64,000 bases of DNA from Lachnospiraceae bacterium (lineage in GTDB: Bacteria; Bacillota; Clostridia; Lachnospirales; Lachnospiraceae). The stretch is from the NCBI GenBank assembly GCA_028693165.1, contig JAQUVX010000018.1, positions 1-64,000 on the forward strand. Reading direction: 5' to 3'. Shown here in pieces: positions 26,215 to 35,480 of this stretch. Position numbers and translations under genes: made by a program. Position 1 is the stretch's first letter. Each line of letters begins with the position of its first letter. Below the pieces are notes generated by a model that saw only the letters and a list, made by a program, of their open reading frames with translations, ran no database searches and was not told the DNA's origin.

Positions 26215-28536
26215 ATGAGACAGGGGAATGAGCAGGAAGCAGAGGGTATGCTGCTGGTGATCACACCAGATGGGAAGGTGAGGGATTATCATCTGCAGCA
26301 GATGGGAAAACGGATCATTTCGATCGGGCGCGACAGCACAAATGATATTGTACTTGAGAGTGGAAAAGTATCTCATGAACACGGTCAGCTGATCGTGGAA
26401 CAAAATAAAATCATGTATCAGGATAAACAGAGCAGCAATGGTACCTACATTGATATCCTGAGAAATAAAAAATATCTGCACCATTCGGATGCGGTGATTC
26501 AGCTGAATGATGGGATGGTGATGAATATCGGCGGGGAGGGAAAGAAAGAGTCAGTGTATATGCTGTATTCGGTCTTTCTTCCGAATGAGGGCTGGCAGAA
26601 AATCAGCATCAACAGAAAACAGCTTACCATGGGCCGTGCTTCAAACAATGATATTGTTCTGGCGCATCCGGCGATTTCCAGACTTCATGCCTCCATAGAG
26701 CCGTCCGAACAGGGTTATGAGCTGGTAAACAACAGCAAAAACGGGGTGCTTTTGAACGGAAGGGTCATTCAGGATAAGGCAGTTTTGAAGGAATGTGATA
26801 TCATACAGATCCTCGCGTTCCAGATGATCTATTTAAACGGAAGCATTTTCTACAAGACAAATTCCGACGGAATCAGCCTGACGGTTCAGCATCTGGGGAA
26901 AACCGTAGGAGGAGGCAGGAAGACACTGCTTCATGATGTGAATCTTCAGATTGAGAGCAATGAATTCGTGGCGATCATCGGAGGCTCCGGTGCGGGCAAG
27001 ACTACCTTGATGAATGCAATCAGTGGCTTTGACCGGAAAATCACCGGACAGGTGTACTGCAACGGTCTGGATCTGCTGAGTAATTTTAAGTATTTAAAGG
27101 CAATCATCGGTTATGTGCCTCAGGAAGATATTATTTATCAGAATCTTACCCTGCGCAAGATGCTGGAGTACACTGCAAAGCTGAAAATGCCGGACGATGT
27201 GACGAAGCAGGAAAGAAACCGTCAGATCGAGAATGTGCTTGAGATGGTGGAATTGAAGCCACAGGAAAATACATACATCCGGAAACTGTCCGGTGGTCAG
27301 AAAAAGCGCGCAAGCATTGCGGTGGAGCTGCTGGCAGATCCGCGGCTGTTTTTTCTGGATGAGCCGACATCCGGTCTTGATCCGGGAACCGAGCAGAACC
27401 TGATGCGGACACTCAACCGCCTTTCCAAGACGCAGAAAAAAACCATCATTATGGTGACTCATACCATTCAGAATCTGGACCTCTGTGACAGGATCATCCT
27501 GATGGGAACGGGCGGAAGGTGCTGCTTTAATGGAACCTATGAGGAGGCGAAGATGTTCTTCGACACTCAGAACCTTGCAGATGCCTACAATACAGTGACC
27601 GCAGATTCCACAACATGGGAAAAAGAATTTAATAAATTCCAGAAGAAAGACTATGAAGTTGAGATGCAGTCGGAGCAGATCAAAAACGATATGAAAGCGT
27701 CGGTCAGGCGTTCATCCGCTCTCCGTCAGTGGTTTATCCTGATGCAGCGCTATATGGAGCTGATAAGGAATGACAGGATGCGTCTTGTTATCCTGATGTT
27801 GCAGCCGATCATAATCGGCGGAATGCTGTATCTTGTGGCAGATGATTCGGTGTTTGATGTCTATGAAAATACGAAGACGATGCTTTTTGCTCTGTGCTGT
27901 TCGGGAATCTGGATCGGACTGTTCAACTCCATTCAGGAAATCTGCAAAGAGCGGAATATACTGCGGCGTGAGTATATGACGAACTTAAAACTGCCGGTAT
28001 ATGTGATGAGTAAATTTGTTGTGCAGGCGTTGATCGGTCTGATCCAGACCGTGCTGCTTTCCGGCACTTTCATACTGGCAACAGGCAAGGAGCGTACAGG
28101 AGTTTTCATGGACAGTTTTGTGCCGGAAATCATTCTGACAATCTGGCTTGTGGTGATTGCCTCTGAAGCTATGGGGCTTCTGGTATCAGCAAATGCAAAA
28201 TCAGGCGACAAGGCCATGGTGGCGGCACCTTTTTTATTGATTATCCAGCTTCTGTTCTCCGGTATTTTATTCAAGTTGAAGGGCGCCGGAGAATATATTT
28301 CGTATCTGACTGTAAGCAGATGGACGGTGGAGTCTCTGGGCGGAATCGCGGATTTAAACAGTCTTCCGCTTAAGCTGCAGGCTGACTACCCGATGATCGA
28401 GCATGAGGCAGAAGCATTTTTTGAGGCGACCGGGGATCATGTGCTGCACTGCTGGGGAATCCTGGGAATCATGATTGTAGCATATCTGGTTCTCAGCATA
28501 ATCAGTCTGAGCAGGCTGTCTGAAGATTCCAGATAA
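26215..28536 (+). CDS. ABCG-type transporter half with two N-terminal FHA domains (Rv1747-like)
   Basis: FHA1 (ISIGRDSTND, VSHEHGQL, SSNGTYID) and FHA2 (LTMGRASNND, ISRLHASI, SKNGVLLNG) occupy residues 30-205. The ATPase has Walker A GGSGAGKTT (~255), signature LSGGQKKRAS (~357) and Walker B LFFLDEPTSGLD (~376). Six TM segments of ABC2 type fill residues 520-770. This architecture equals mycobacterial Rv1747, an exporter controlled by kinase phosphorylation through its FHA domains. Here it lies among kinase and FHA genes, so phosphorylation-gated export is likely. The substrate is unknown. Confidence 0.9.
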   Translation: MRQGNEQEAEGMLLVITPDGKVRDYHLQQMGKRIISIGRDSTNDIVLESGKVSHEHGQLIVEQNKIMYQDKQSSNGTYIDILRNKKYLHHSDAVIQLNDGMVMNIGGEGKKESVYMLYSVFLPNEGWQKISINRKQLTMGRASNNDIVLAHPAISRLHASIEPSEQGYELVNNSKNGVLLNGRVIQDKAVLKECDIIQILAFQMIYLNGSIFYKTNSDGISLTVQHLGKTVGGGRKTLLHDVNLQIESNEFVAIIGGSGAGKTTLMNAISGFDRKITGQVYCNGLDLLSNFKYLKAIIGYVPQEDIIYQNLTLRKMLEYTAKLKMPDDVTKQERNRQIENVLEMVELKPQENTYIRKLSGGQKKRASIAVELLADPRLFFLDEPTSGLDPGTEQNLMRTLNRLSKTQKKTIIMVTHTIQNLDLCDRIILMGTGGRCCFNGTYEEAKMFFDTQNLADAYNTVTADSTTWEKEFNKFQKKDYEVEMQSEQIKNDMKASVRRSSALRQWFILMQRYMELIRNDRMRLVILMLQPIIIGGMLYLVADDSVFDVYENTKTMLFALCCSGIWIGLFNSIQEICKERNILRREYMTNLKLPVYVMSKFVVQALIGLIQTVLLSGTFILATGKERTGVFMDSFVPEIILTIWLVVIASEAMGLLVSANAKSGDKAMVAAPFLLIIQLLFSGILFKLKGAGEYISYLTVSRWTVESLGGIADLNSLPLKLQADYPMIEHEAEAFFEATGDHVLHCWGILGIMIVAYLVLSIISLSRLSEDSR

Positions 28537-28576
28537 GAAGAAACGGGAAAATGACGAGAGTGGAGGAAGCAGCAGT

Positions 28577-29368
28577 ATGGAAAATGGAAGTATACTTGTG
28601 GTCGGGTTTGTGGTCCTGTTTGGTTTTTTGCTTTTGCTGGGTTTTTTAATGAAAGGTGAGCGTTTTACCATGTATCAGGAGGCTACGGGGAAGAGTATTG
28701 AGGTGAAACGGGGATTCTCTTTTACGTATATGTTTTTCGGGCCGTTTGTTCCGCTGCTTCGCGGGCATATCGGCGGATTCTTCCTCACGTTTTTCGTGGA
28801 AGTGTGCAGCTGCGGGCTGGCGCATTTGATTCTCCTGTTCTGTTACAACGGTATGTACATTAACTGGCTTGCAAATAACGGATTCAGAAGACTGGGAATA
28901 GATGAGACAGGAAAGCGGTCAGACGGAGCGATTAATATCCAGATAAATACGACACCGGATCACAGCATACCGTATCAGGACGCAAAGGAACTGATTCAGC
29001 CGGTTAATGCGCAGATGGAATCAGGAGATGATGAAGGCAGGACGGTGGCACTTTCAGGAAATGGCGAGCTGATCGGAACCGGCGGGATGTATCAGGGGGC
29101 AGAAATTCCGATAACTGCAGGAGAAAAAATTATCATCGGGAGGGATGGTGAGAACAGCAATCTGGTTATCCCCAACCGTGAGATCAGCAGAAAACACTGT
29201 GAGATCACATATGATGCCTACAACCAGACATATGTGATCTGCGACTATTCGACTAACGGTGTGTACCTGCAGGACAGCACAAGGGTGGCGGTACAGCAGC
29301 CAGTTTATCTTCAGCCGGGCAGTGTGATTCGCATAGGAAAAACAGAAAACACATTTCAGTTGAAGTGA
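28577..29368 (+). CDS. Membrane protein with C-terminal FHA domain
   Basis: The first TM helix (VVGFVVLFGFLLLLGFLM) and a second hydrophobic block (FSFTYMFFGPFVPLLRGHIG, then FFLTFFVEVCSCG) resemble DUF2628-type small membrane domains. After a linker, the FHA domain spans residues 170-263 (IIIGRDGENSN, ISRKHCEI, STNGVYL). It probably recruits phosphorylated partners to the membrane. GGAGGAAG precedes the ATG. It overlaps the pseudokinase ORF region only if a very early start of the latter is used. Confidence 0.82.
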   Translation: MENGSILVVGFVVLFGFLLLLGFLMKGERFTMYQEATGKSIEVKRGFSFTYMFFGPFVPLLRGHIGGFFLTFFVEVCSCGLAHLILLFCYNGMYINWLANNGFRRLGIDETGKRSDGAINIQINTTPDHSIPYQDAKELIQPVNAQMESGDDEGRTVALSGNGELIGTGGMYQGAEIPITAGEKIIIGRDGENSNLVIPNREISRKHCEITYDAYNQTYVICDYSTNGVYLQDSTRVAVQQPVYLQPGSVIRIGKTENTFQLK

Positions 29369-29382
29369 CAGGAGTGAAGCAT

Positions 29383-30351
29383 ATGAAACGATGTCTGAAT
29401 TGTATGGAAGAATATGAGGAAGAACAGGCAGAATGTCCATTTTGTGGCTGGTTCAAAGCAGAAAAGAAGGATGAGGCACTGGAACCTGGCAGCATCCTGC
29501 AGGGGCGATATATCGTAGGGACAGTAAGGAGGAGGAACTGCGCGGATATTCTTTATATCGGATGGGACGCCCTGTTCTCAAGAAAGGTGTTTATTGAAGA
29601 GTATTTTCCGAAGTCGCGGACATACAGGCTTCACGGAGAAACGCTGGAGCGGTTCAAAGCAGACGATCCGGATGTGACGGAGGGTTTAAATCGCTTTATC
29701 GAGTCGGGGCAGATGCTGATCTCCCTGGATGAAACAGCGGGGCTTCTTCCGGTATTTGCAGTAATCAGTGAGAATCAGACGGCTTATATGATTCTTGAGT
29801 ATCCGGGCGACAGGACGCTTCGGGATGTGCTTGAAAGCAGGGCTCCGATGACGATTGATGAGGCAGAGAAGCTTCTGATGAATCTGTCGAGACCGCTTCT
29901 GGCAGCGCACCGGAACGAAATTTATCACGGTCAGCTGAACCTGGAGTGCTGCTATGCAGTACCCCAGGGAAAATATAAAATCGGAGATTTCAATGATACC
30001 GGTGTTATCACACAGGATACCGGTGATGATCATTATGAAGCACCATGTCCGGATGCCGATATCTTTGAACTGGCACATATCGTGGGAGCTGCTCTGACCG
30101 GGGTGAAGCTATGGGAGAGCCGTTCGGTGGACGACAATCTGGAGAAACTGTCGAATACGATTCCGGACTATGTGATCGACGCCTTGAGTCATGCAACAAG
30201 CGAGAATCCGGATGTCTGGCCGTCCTCTCTCAGACGGTTTGTGGACGAGTTTATGGATGAAGCAACCATTGAGCTTCCGTCCGGCAGAGTGTTTGACGAG
30301 GAGGAACAGCCCAGAAAGAATCATGTGATCTGGAAAAAAATATTCAGCTAA
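29383..30351 (+). CDS. Zinc-ribbon Ser/Thr pseudokinase
   Basis: The zinc ribbon (CLNCMEEY...CPFCGW, residues 4-23) and the kinase fold are clearly related to the neighbours, but every catalytic element is lost. The Gly loop reads GTVRRRNCADILY, the VAIK lysine is Glu72 (KVFIEEYFP against KVAIKEYLP in the kinase at 31119), HRD is H182-G-Q (IYHGQLNLE), and DFG is D202-F-N (GDFNDTG). It is full length and in frame, under no sign of decay. Pseudokinases usually act as scaffolds or allosteric regulators (family knowledge), so it may bind one of the active kinases or an FHA protein. The start ATG 29383 lies 9 bp after GGAG. Confidence 0.9.
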   Translation: MKRCLNCMEEYEEEQAECPFCGWFKAEKKDEALEPGSILQGRYIVGTVRRRNCADILYIGWDALFSRKVFIEEYFPKSRTYRLHGETLERFKADDPDVTEGLNRFIESGQMLISLDETAGLLPVFAVISENQTAYMILEYPGDRTLRDVLESRAPMTIDEAEKLLMNLSRPLLAAHRNEIYHGQLNLECCYAVPQGKYKIGDFNDTGVITQDTGDDHYEAPCPDADIFELAHIVGAALTGVKLWESRSVDDNLEKLSNTIPDYVIDALSHATSENPDVWPSSLRRFVDEFMDEATIELPSGRVFDEEEQPRKNHVIWKKIFS

Positions 30352-30410
30352 ACAGGATAATCTGAGAAGATCAAAGAATCTTCTTCGATAATAAAAGGAG
30401 GTATACCATT

Positions 30411-31097
30411 ATGAATTTAACAAAATGCAGCAATGGACACTATTATGACGCGGATAAGTATTCTTCGTGTCCACATTGCAAAAAGGGTCAGGGAACAGAC
30501 GAAGATGTTACGGTAAATATGGAGCGGACCGGTACACTGAGTGATCACGATGATGAAAAGACAGTTTCCATGGAGCATTCTTCTGTTTTCGCAGGAGAAC
30601 AGGCACAGGTTCCTGTGAATATTCCGCCTGTGAGTGAGAAGCAGGTGAAGAGTGTTTCACTGATGGATGCAGTCAATGTGGCTGCTGCTGCACCTGCCGC
30701 GGTGCCGGATAACGATAAGACGGTCAGCTACTACGGCGGCTCTATGGGAACAGAACCGGTTGTCGGATGGTTGGTGTGCATCGAGGGAGAGACTCTCGGA
30801 AAGGCATTTGAGCTGAAAAACGGAAAGAACTTTATCGGTCGCAGTCAGAGCATGGATGTAATCCTGGAAGGGGATCCCAATGTCTCAAGAGAGCGCCATG
30901 CAATCGTAACTTATGAGCCGAAGGGAAGAGTATTTATCGCTCAGCCAGGCGAGTCCAGAGAACTGTTTTATATGAACGACAAGGTAGTACTGATGAATGT
31001 GGAAATGCATGACAGGGATATCCTGTCAATCGGAAAAACCAGGCTGATGTTTGTTCCACTGTGCGGTCCGGATTTTGCCTGGGAAGATACACATTGA
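30411..31097 (+). CDS. Zinc-ribbon + FHA domain protein, second copy
   Basis: A paralogue of the protein at 19707. The N-terminus CSNGHYYDADKYSSCPHCKKG is followed by an acidic, Thr-containing linker (DEDVTVNMERTGT, DDEKTVSMEH, DNDKTVSYY) and an FHA domain with intact residues (FIGRSQSMD, VSRERHAIV). The DDEKTVSM-type elements resemble phosphoacceptor sites read by FHA proteins (inference). AAAGGAGG lies 8 bp before the ATG. It stands just before the PASTA kinase, as a kinase-substrate/reader pair. Confidence 0.87.
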   Translation: MNLTKCSNGHYYDADKYSSCPHCKKGQGTDEDVTVNMERTGTLSDHDDEKTVSMEHSSVFAGEQAQVPVNIPPVSEKQVKSVSLMDAVNVAAAAPAAVPDNDKTVSYYGGSMGTEPVVGWLVCIEGETLGKAFELKNGKNFIGRSQSMDVILEGDPNVSRERHAIVTYEPKGRVFIAQPGESRELFYMNDKVVLMNVEMHDRDILSIGKTRLMFVPLCGPDFAWEDTH

Positions 31098-31118
31098 TAA
31101 CAGGCAAAGGTGGAGAAC

Positions 31119-33296
31119 ATGAAAATATTATGCTTTGGCTGCATGGAAGAATATGAGGGAGACTATGATGTCTGCCCTTACTGCGGTTACGTCCAGGGCA
31201 CTCCTGCAAAGGAAGCTTATCACATTACACCGGGAGTGATGCTGAAAGGACGATACAAGGTGGGACGCGTCCTCGGTTCCGGAGGGTTCGGTATTACTTA
31301 CATAGGGTATGACATGATTCTGGAAAAGAAAGTGGCGATTAAGGAGTATCTGCCTACGGAATTTGCCACGCGAATGCCAAATCAGACAATGGTTACCGTG
31401 TACACAGGGGAAAAGCAGGAACAGTTTCTGGCAGGAATGAAAAAATCGCTGGATGAGGCAAAGCGTCTGGCGGAGTTCCAGCAGACACCCGGAATCACAC
31501 AGGTTTTTGATTTCTTTGAGGAGAACAACACAGCTTATATCGTCATGGAGCTGCTGGAGGGGGAAACCTTAAAGGATAAGCTGAAGCGGGACGGCAAGAT
31601 GACAGTGGAAGAAGCACTGCCGATCATTCTTGCAGTAATTGGTGCGTTGAAAGCGGTACATACCAAGAGCATCATACACAGGGATATTGCTCCGGATAAT
31701 ATCTATCTGCTGAAAAACGGAGAGGTCAAGCTACTGGACTTTGGCGCATCCCGCCAGGTTACAACCACACACAGCAAGTCGCTTACGGTAATCTTAAAAC
31801 TTGGATATGCGCCAGTGGAGCAGTATCAGAGCGGAGGGAATCAGGGACCGTGGACGGACGTATACGCACTGGCAGCAACATTTTATAAAATGATCACGGG
31901 AAACCGTCCGCCGGAATCACCGGAGCGAAGGATCCGGGATACGCTGAAGGAGCCGTCGAAGCTGGGGGTGGTGATTGATAAAAACATCGAAAATGCACTG
32001 ATGAATGCGCTCCATGTGCGGATCGAAGATCGTACAAAGTCAGCGGAGGAATTTGAGAATGCACTGTATTCTCCGGAATGTCAGCGCACAGAGGCCACAG
32101 TGGAGAAGGTGGATATGGGGCGCTGGCCGCGCTGGCTGAAGGTGCTTTGTGCAGTGGCCGGAGCAGGTGTCATGACCTTCGGCATACTGCTGGCAACAGG
32201 AGTGATCGTCATAGATCTTCCAGAGCTCCCGTCCTTTAGCCAGACAGAGGGAACGGCGTGGATGCCGAGTCTTGTAAATATGTCACAGGATGATGCAAAA
32301 GCGCGTCTGGAGGAGCTGGGACTGAAGTGCGAAATCGGAGGAACAGAACCCTCTGATACGATCATGAAAGGGTACGTGCTGGGGCAGGCAGACAAGGAAG
32401 GACAGAAGATCGAAGCGGGAGATGAAATTCCTATAGGAACAAAGGTTTATGTTACGATCAGCTCCGGTAACGGAAAGACTGAGATACCGGATATTCTGTG
32501 GATGGATGAGGCAACAGCGCGCGCCAGACTTACCGATGCAGAGCTGATTGCCATAAACACGACAGAAGATACGGAGAGTTGGGCACCGGCAGGTGTTGTG
32601 ACAGGTGCAGAACCGGAAATTGGTACAGAGATTAAATTGGAAGAGGTCATTACGCTGAAAATCGCATCCGGCAACAGTGTGCCGGAAAGCGGGAAGGCGG
32701 AGATACCGGATCTGACCGGTGTGAATGAGCAGGCGGCTTACAATCAGATGAAAGAAGCAGGTCTGTTCTTCAAAAAGGAAAACCTGGAATACAGTACGAC
32801 TGTTGAAAAAGGAAACATCATCAGCCAGAGCCCGGCGGCAGGCACGGAGGCATCAAAGGGTGATACGGTGACAGTCATTGTCAGTGATGGTCCGAAACAG
32901 GTCCAGTTGATCAGCGTGGTCGGTCAGACAGAAGCAGAAGCAAGGACGGCACTGGAAGGTCTTGGAGTGACTGTGAGTGTGACACAGGATTATAGTGATA
33001 CGGTAGAGGCAGGACGGGTCATAACGCAGAGTATTGAGCCGGGAAGTGTCAGCGAGGGAACGGAAGTGGTACTGACGGTGAGCAGAGGAGTAAGGCCGGC
33101 CGAGACGACCAGAGCGAATACCGGTAGAGGAAATACTGGTGGAGGAAATACCGGTGGAGGAAATACCGGTGGAGGAAATACTGGTGGAGGAAATACTGGT
33201 GGAGAAAGTAACGCAGCTGTGACGGCTCCGACGGCTCCGGCTCCGCCGCCCACAACTGCCCCAAAACCAACTACGGATCCGGATACAGACTGGTAA
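31119..33296 (+). CDS. PASTA-domain transmembrane Ser/Thr kinase with zinc ribbon
   Basis: The zinc ribbon (CFGCMEEY...CPYCGY) is followed by an intact kinase: LGSGGFGITYIGYD, KVAIKEYLPT, IIHRDIAPDNIYLL, LLDFGASR. A TM helix lies near residue 334, then four PASTA-like repeats (residues 380-650), which in PknB/PrkC bind peptidoglycan fragments. The C-terminus is a Gly/Asn/Thr repeat tail and a Pro/Thr-rich end. It would sense the cell wall and phosphorylate FHA or secretion proteins of the operon. The zinc ribbon is absent from housekeeping PrkC, so this is a specialised paralogue. Start ATG 31119 follows GGTGGAG; GTG 31110 is less likely. Confidence 0.92.
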   Translation: MKILCFGCMEEYEGDYDVCPYCGYVQGTPAKEAYHITPGVMLKGRYKVGRVLGSGGFGITYIGYDMILEKKVAIKEYLPTEFATRMPNQTMVTVYTGEKQEQFLAGMKKSLDEAKRLAEFQQTPGITQVFDFFEENNTAYIVMELLEGETLKDKLKRDGKMTVEEALPIILAVIGALKAVHTKSIIHRDIAPDNIYLLKNGEVKLLDFGASRQVTTTHSKSLTVILKLGYAPVEQYQSGGNQGPWTDVYALAATFYKMITGNRPPESPERRIRDTLKEPSKLGVVIDKNIENALMNALHVRIEDRTKSAEEFENALYSPECQRTEATVEKVDMGRWPRWLKVLCAVAGAGVMTFGILLATGVIVIDLPELPSFSQTEGTAWMPSLVNMSQDDAKARLEELGLKCEIGGTEPSDTIMKGYVLGQADKEGQKIEAGDEIPIGTKVYVTISSGNGKTEIPDILWMDEATARARLTDAELIAINTTEDTESWAPAGVVTGAEPEIGTEIKLEEVITLKIASGNSVPESGKAEIPDLTGVNEQAAYNQMKEAGLFFKKENLEYSTTVEKGNIISQSPAAGTEASKGDTVTVIVSDGPKQVQLISVVGQTEAEARTALEGLGVTVSVTQDYSDTVEAGRVITQSIEPGSVSEGTEVVLTVSRGVRPAETTRANTGRGNTGGGNTGGGNTGGGNTGGGNTGGESNAAVTAPTAPAPPPTTAPKPTTDPDTDW
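33119..33203 (+). repeat. Five-fold 15-bp repeat encoding Gly-Gly-Gly-Asn-Thr in the PASTA kinase
   Basis: Units of GGTGGAGGAAATACC repeat about five times with T/C variation only. They encode the flexible extracellular tail of the kinase. Copy number is likely to vary by slippage. Confidence 0.85.
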
Positions 33297-33351
33297 AAGG
33301 GTTACGTTCCGAACTGTAACGTAAAATAAAAAGAAAACAGAGGGTAAGAAA

Positions 33352-34227
33352 ATGAAGAAGAAAATAACAGCAGTAATGGTGACAGCAGCGTTAACAGCAG
33401 CATTTGCATTTACCGCATTTGCAGGTGAATGGGGAAGCGATGAGAAGGGAAGCTGGTACAAGAATGACAGCGGAAGCTATGCGAGAGAGCAGATGATGGT
33501 GATTGACGGAGTAACCTATGGATTTGATCAGTCGGCATATATGGTGAATGGCTGGAAGCAGTATGATTCCAAATGGTACTATTTTGAGCCGGGAGCAGGC
33601 AATCAGGTGAGCGGCTGGAAGCAGGTCGGAGATAACTGGTATTACCTGAATCCGAACATAGGAAATGTGATGCAGACCTCATGGCAGCAGATCGGTGCCA
33701 AGCTGTATTATTTCCAGGAAGACGGAAGCATGGTAAAGGCAGGCACAAGATTTTATGTGGGTGGATTTGCGTATGATACAGATGATACAGGTGCTGTAAA
33801 GCGAAATGTGACAGAGGAACCGGGAAACGGAAGAATCCTGATTTATGAGTCAGACGGACGAATTAAGTATAAAAATGATACTCTTCTTACGGGAAACAAA
33901 GCGGCAGGCAACGATGTTTATGTATATCTCACGGAAAATAATGAGGCTGTAAAGACAGATACAGCCACAGCCATCAACGATGCGATCAATGACAAGAAGG
34001 ACGAACTGTATGAAAAATACAAAGAAGACGTACGGTCAGCAGCCAATACGAAAAAGTTTACTGATCGTCAGGCAAAATGGGAAGAGAAGGTAAGACGTCA
34101 GCTTACAGAGCTGTCCGCGTCAGCTGAAGATATCACGGCCTATATCCTGGAGGTTGAATACGGTCAATACGGGGATAGTGAATGGGGTAATGAAGAAGAT
34201 AATGAAGAAGATAATGAATGGGACTAA
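33352..34227 (+). CDS. Exported protein with choline-binding-type (GW) cell-wall repeats
   Basis: A signal peptide (residues 1-24, AFAFTAFAG) precedes four cell-wall-binding repeats with the W-x-x-x-x-x-x-W-Y-Y pattern (GSWYKNDSG, SKWYYFEPG, DNWYYLNPN, KLYYFQEDG). The C-terminal ~110 residues are helical and charged and end in an acidic EEDNEEDNEWD tail. It probably sits in the wall close to the secretion apparatus. A wall-anchored accessory role is inferred from its place between the PASTA kinase and the FHA/EssC genes. GAGGG precedes the ATG. Confidence 0.82.
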   Translation: MKKKITAVMVTAALTAAFAFTAFAGEWGSDEKGSWYKNDSGSYAREQMMVIDGVTYGFDQSAYMVNGWKQYDSKWYYFEPGAGNQVSGWKQVGDNWYYLNPNIGNVMQTSWQQIGAKLYYFQEDGSMVKAGTRFYVGGFAYDTDDTGAVKRNVTEEPGNGRILIYESDGRIKYKNDTLLTGNKAAGNDVYVYLTENNEAVKTDTATAINDAINDKKDELYEKYKEDVRSAANTKKFTDRQAKWEEKVRRQLTELSASAEDITAYILEVEYGQYGDSEWGNEEDNEEDNEWD

Positions 34228-34276
34228 ATGATCAAGCTGTTCCGGGCAAACGAAAGAATGGGGGACGGGTGAAAAG

Positions 34277-34861
34277 ATGGCAGAACAGATTCGGGATTTA
34301 ATACATAATTATCCTTGGATTCTTGTAGTGCTGGCGGCAGCGCTGTTTTTGGGAATCGGCATTGCGGCGGCAGTGGTATTGCTGATGAGAATGCATGAAA
34401 AGAAAATGAGCAAACCGTTTGAGGTGATCGATGTACCGAAAAGACCCGAGCAGGAGGCTGTAAAGCCACAGCCGTCAGCTATGCCCTATTCAGATGATGA
34501 TGATGATGATCTGACAAGGCGCCTGTTTGACTATCCGGAGATGGAGCTGAAGAGCTATCAGTTGGCGCTGCAGGATCTGCAGTTTCCGGGGCAGGTGTAT
34601 CGAACCAACGTAAATGACAGAATTACGATCGGCAGAAAAGAGCAGTGTGTGATATGCATTCCGAACAACACCTTGTCCGGTGAACACTGTGAAATCGTAT
34701 TGAAGAATGGAAGGCTGTGTCTTCATGATCTGAATTCCACGAATGGAACCTTTGTGAATGGAAATCCGAACCGGATTTCGGAAGTAATGCTGGAATCCGG
34801 GGACATCATCGAGATGGGATCTATGAAGCTGCGGGTACAGGTGTCGGTAATTAAATTATAA
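34277..34861 (+). CDS. Single-pass membrane protein with cytoplasmic FHA domain (1)
   Basis: A TM helix (WILVVLAAALFLGIGIAAAVVLLM, residues 14-37, here split for reading) is followed by a linker with a DDDDDDLTRR acidic run and an FHA domain (ITIGRKEQC, LSGEHCEIV, NSTNGTFVNG). The FHA core residues are present. It may place phospho-dependent docking sites at the membrane beside EssC. The next gene encodes a similar protein. Confidence 0.82.
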   Translation: MAEQIRDLIHNYPWILVVLAAALFLGIGIAAAVVLLMRMHEKKMSKPFEVIDVPKRPEQEAVKPQPSAMPYSDDDDDDLTRRLFDYPEMELKSYQLALQDLQFPGQVYRTNVNDRITIGRKEQCVICIPNNTLSGEHCEIVLKNGRLCLHDLNSTNGTFVNGNPNRISEVMLESGDIIEMGSMKLRVQVSVIKL

Positions 34862-34872
34862 CGGGGGTAATT

Positions 34873-35469
34873 ATGATCCATTTACTAAGGGGAAACTGGT
34901 ATCTTGTGGTGGCTGCGGCTGTTGTTTTAGGAAGTCTCATACTTCTGAACAGGTCAGTCCAGAAAAAGAAAAAAAGAGAAGAACAGTATGCTTACCGGGT
35001 GAAGGATCAGGTTTTGAATGAAGCATTAAAGAACAATCTGGGACGGCGCAACGCATTCAATGCGTCGTCTCAGGCTGCCCCGCTGGAAGATGAGCTGAAT
35101 GAGAAGCATGAGGATCAGATCCGCAAGGGGCAGATCGTACTGAAATTGACTGTAACGGGAGCAAAAACACAGAATTATGTGGTGAATCCCGAGGAACATA
35201 TACTGGTCGGTTCAGCGGAAGGGATGAACGATATTGTTCTGAAGGACAAAAATATCGCACAACAGCAGTGTGACATTTTTTTGCATGAGCATGGAGTCTA
35301 TATCAGAAACCTGAATCTGAACTATTCGACCATTCTGAAGCGGAAAGGAAACCAGATCCGCATAGAAGAAAAAGGAGTCCGAATTCTGAGCAGAGATCAG
35401 ATTATATTGGGAAACTGTAAGATACAGGTTATGCTGATGGATTATGTCGGCAATATAATACCGGGTTAG
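34873..35469 (+). CDS. Single-pass membrane protein with degenerate FHA domain (2)
   Basis: One N-terminal TM helix (YLVVAAAVVLGSLILL) precedes a charged linker and an FHA-like beta-sandwich (residues 95-198). The GR and SRxH signatures are replaced (LVGSAEGMND, IAQQQCDIF), so phosphothreonine binding may be lost. The gene sits 11 bp after a related FHA gene and 11 bp before essC, which suggests a structural role in the complex. It could occupy the place of EssB-like membrane proteins (speculative). Confidence 0.72.
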   Translation: MIHLLRGNWYLVVAAAVVLGSLILLNRSVQKKKKREEQYAYRVKDQVLNEALKNNLGRRNAFNASSQAAPLEDELNEKHEDQIRKGQIVLKLTVTGAKTQNYVVNPEEHILVGSAEGMNDIVLKDKNIAQQQCDIFLHEHGVYIRNLNLNYSTILKRKGNQIRIEEKGVRILSRDQIILGNCKIQVMLMDYVGNIIPG

Positions 35470-35480
35470 ACGGAGGGGTT

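Noticed and set aside
18943-35469. A type VI secretion locus, given kinase/phosphatase/FHA genes
   Set aside because: No TssB/TssC, Hcp, VgrG or ClpV homologues are present; EssC and WXG100 proteins define a type VII system.
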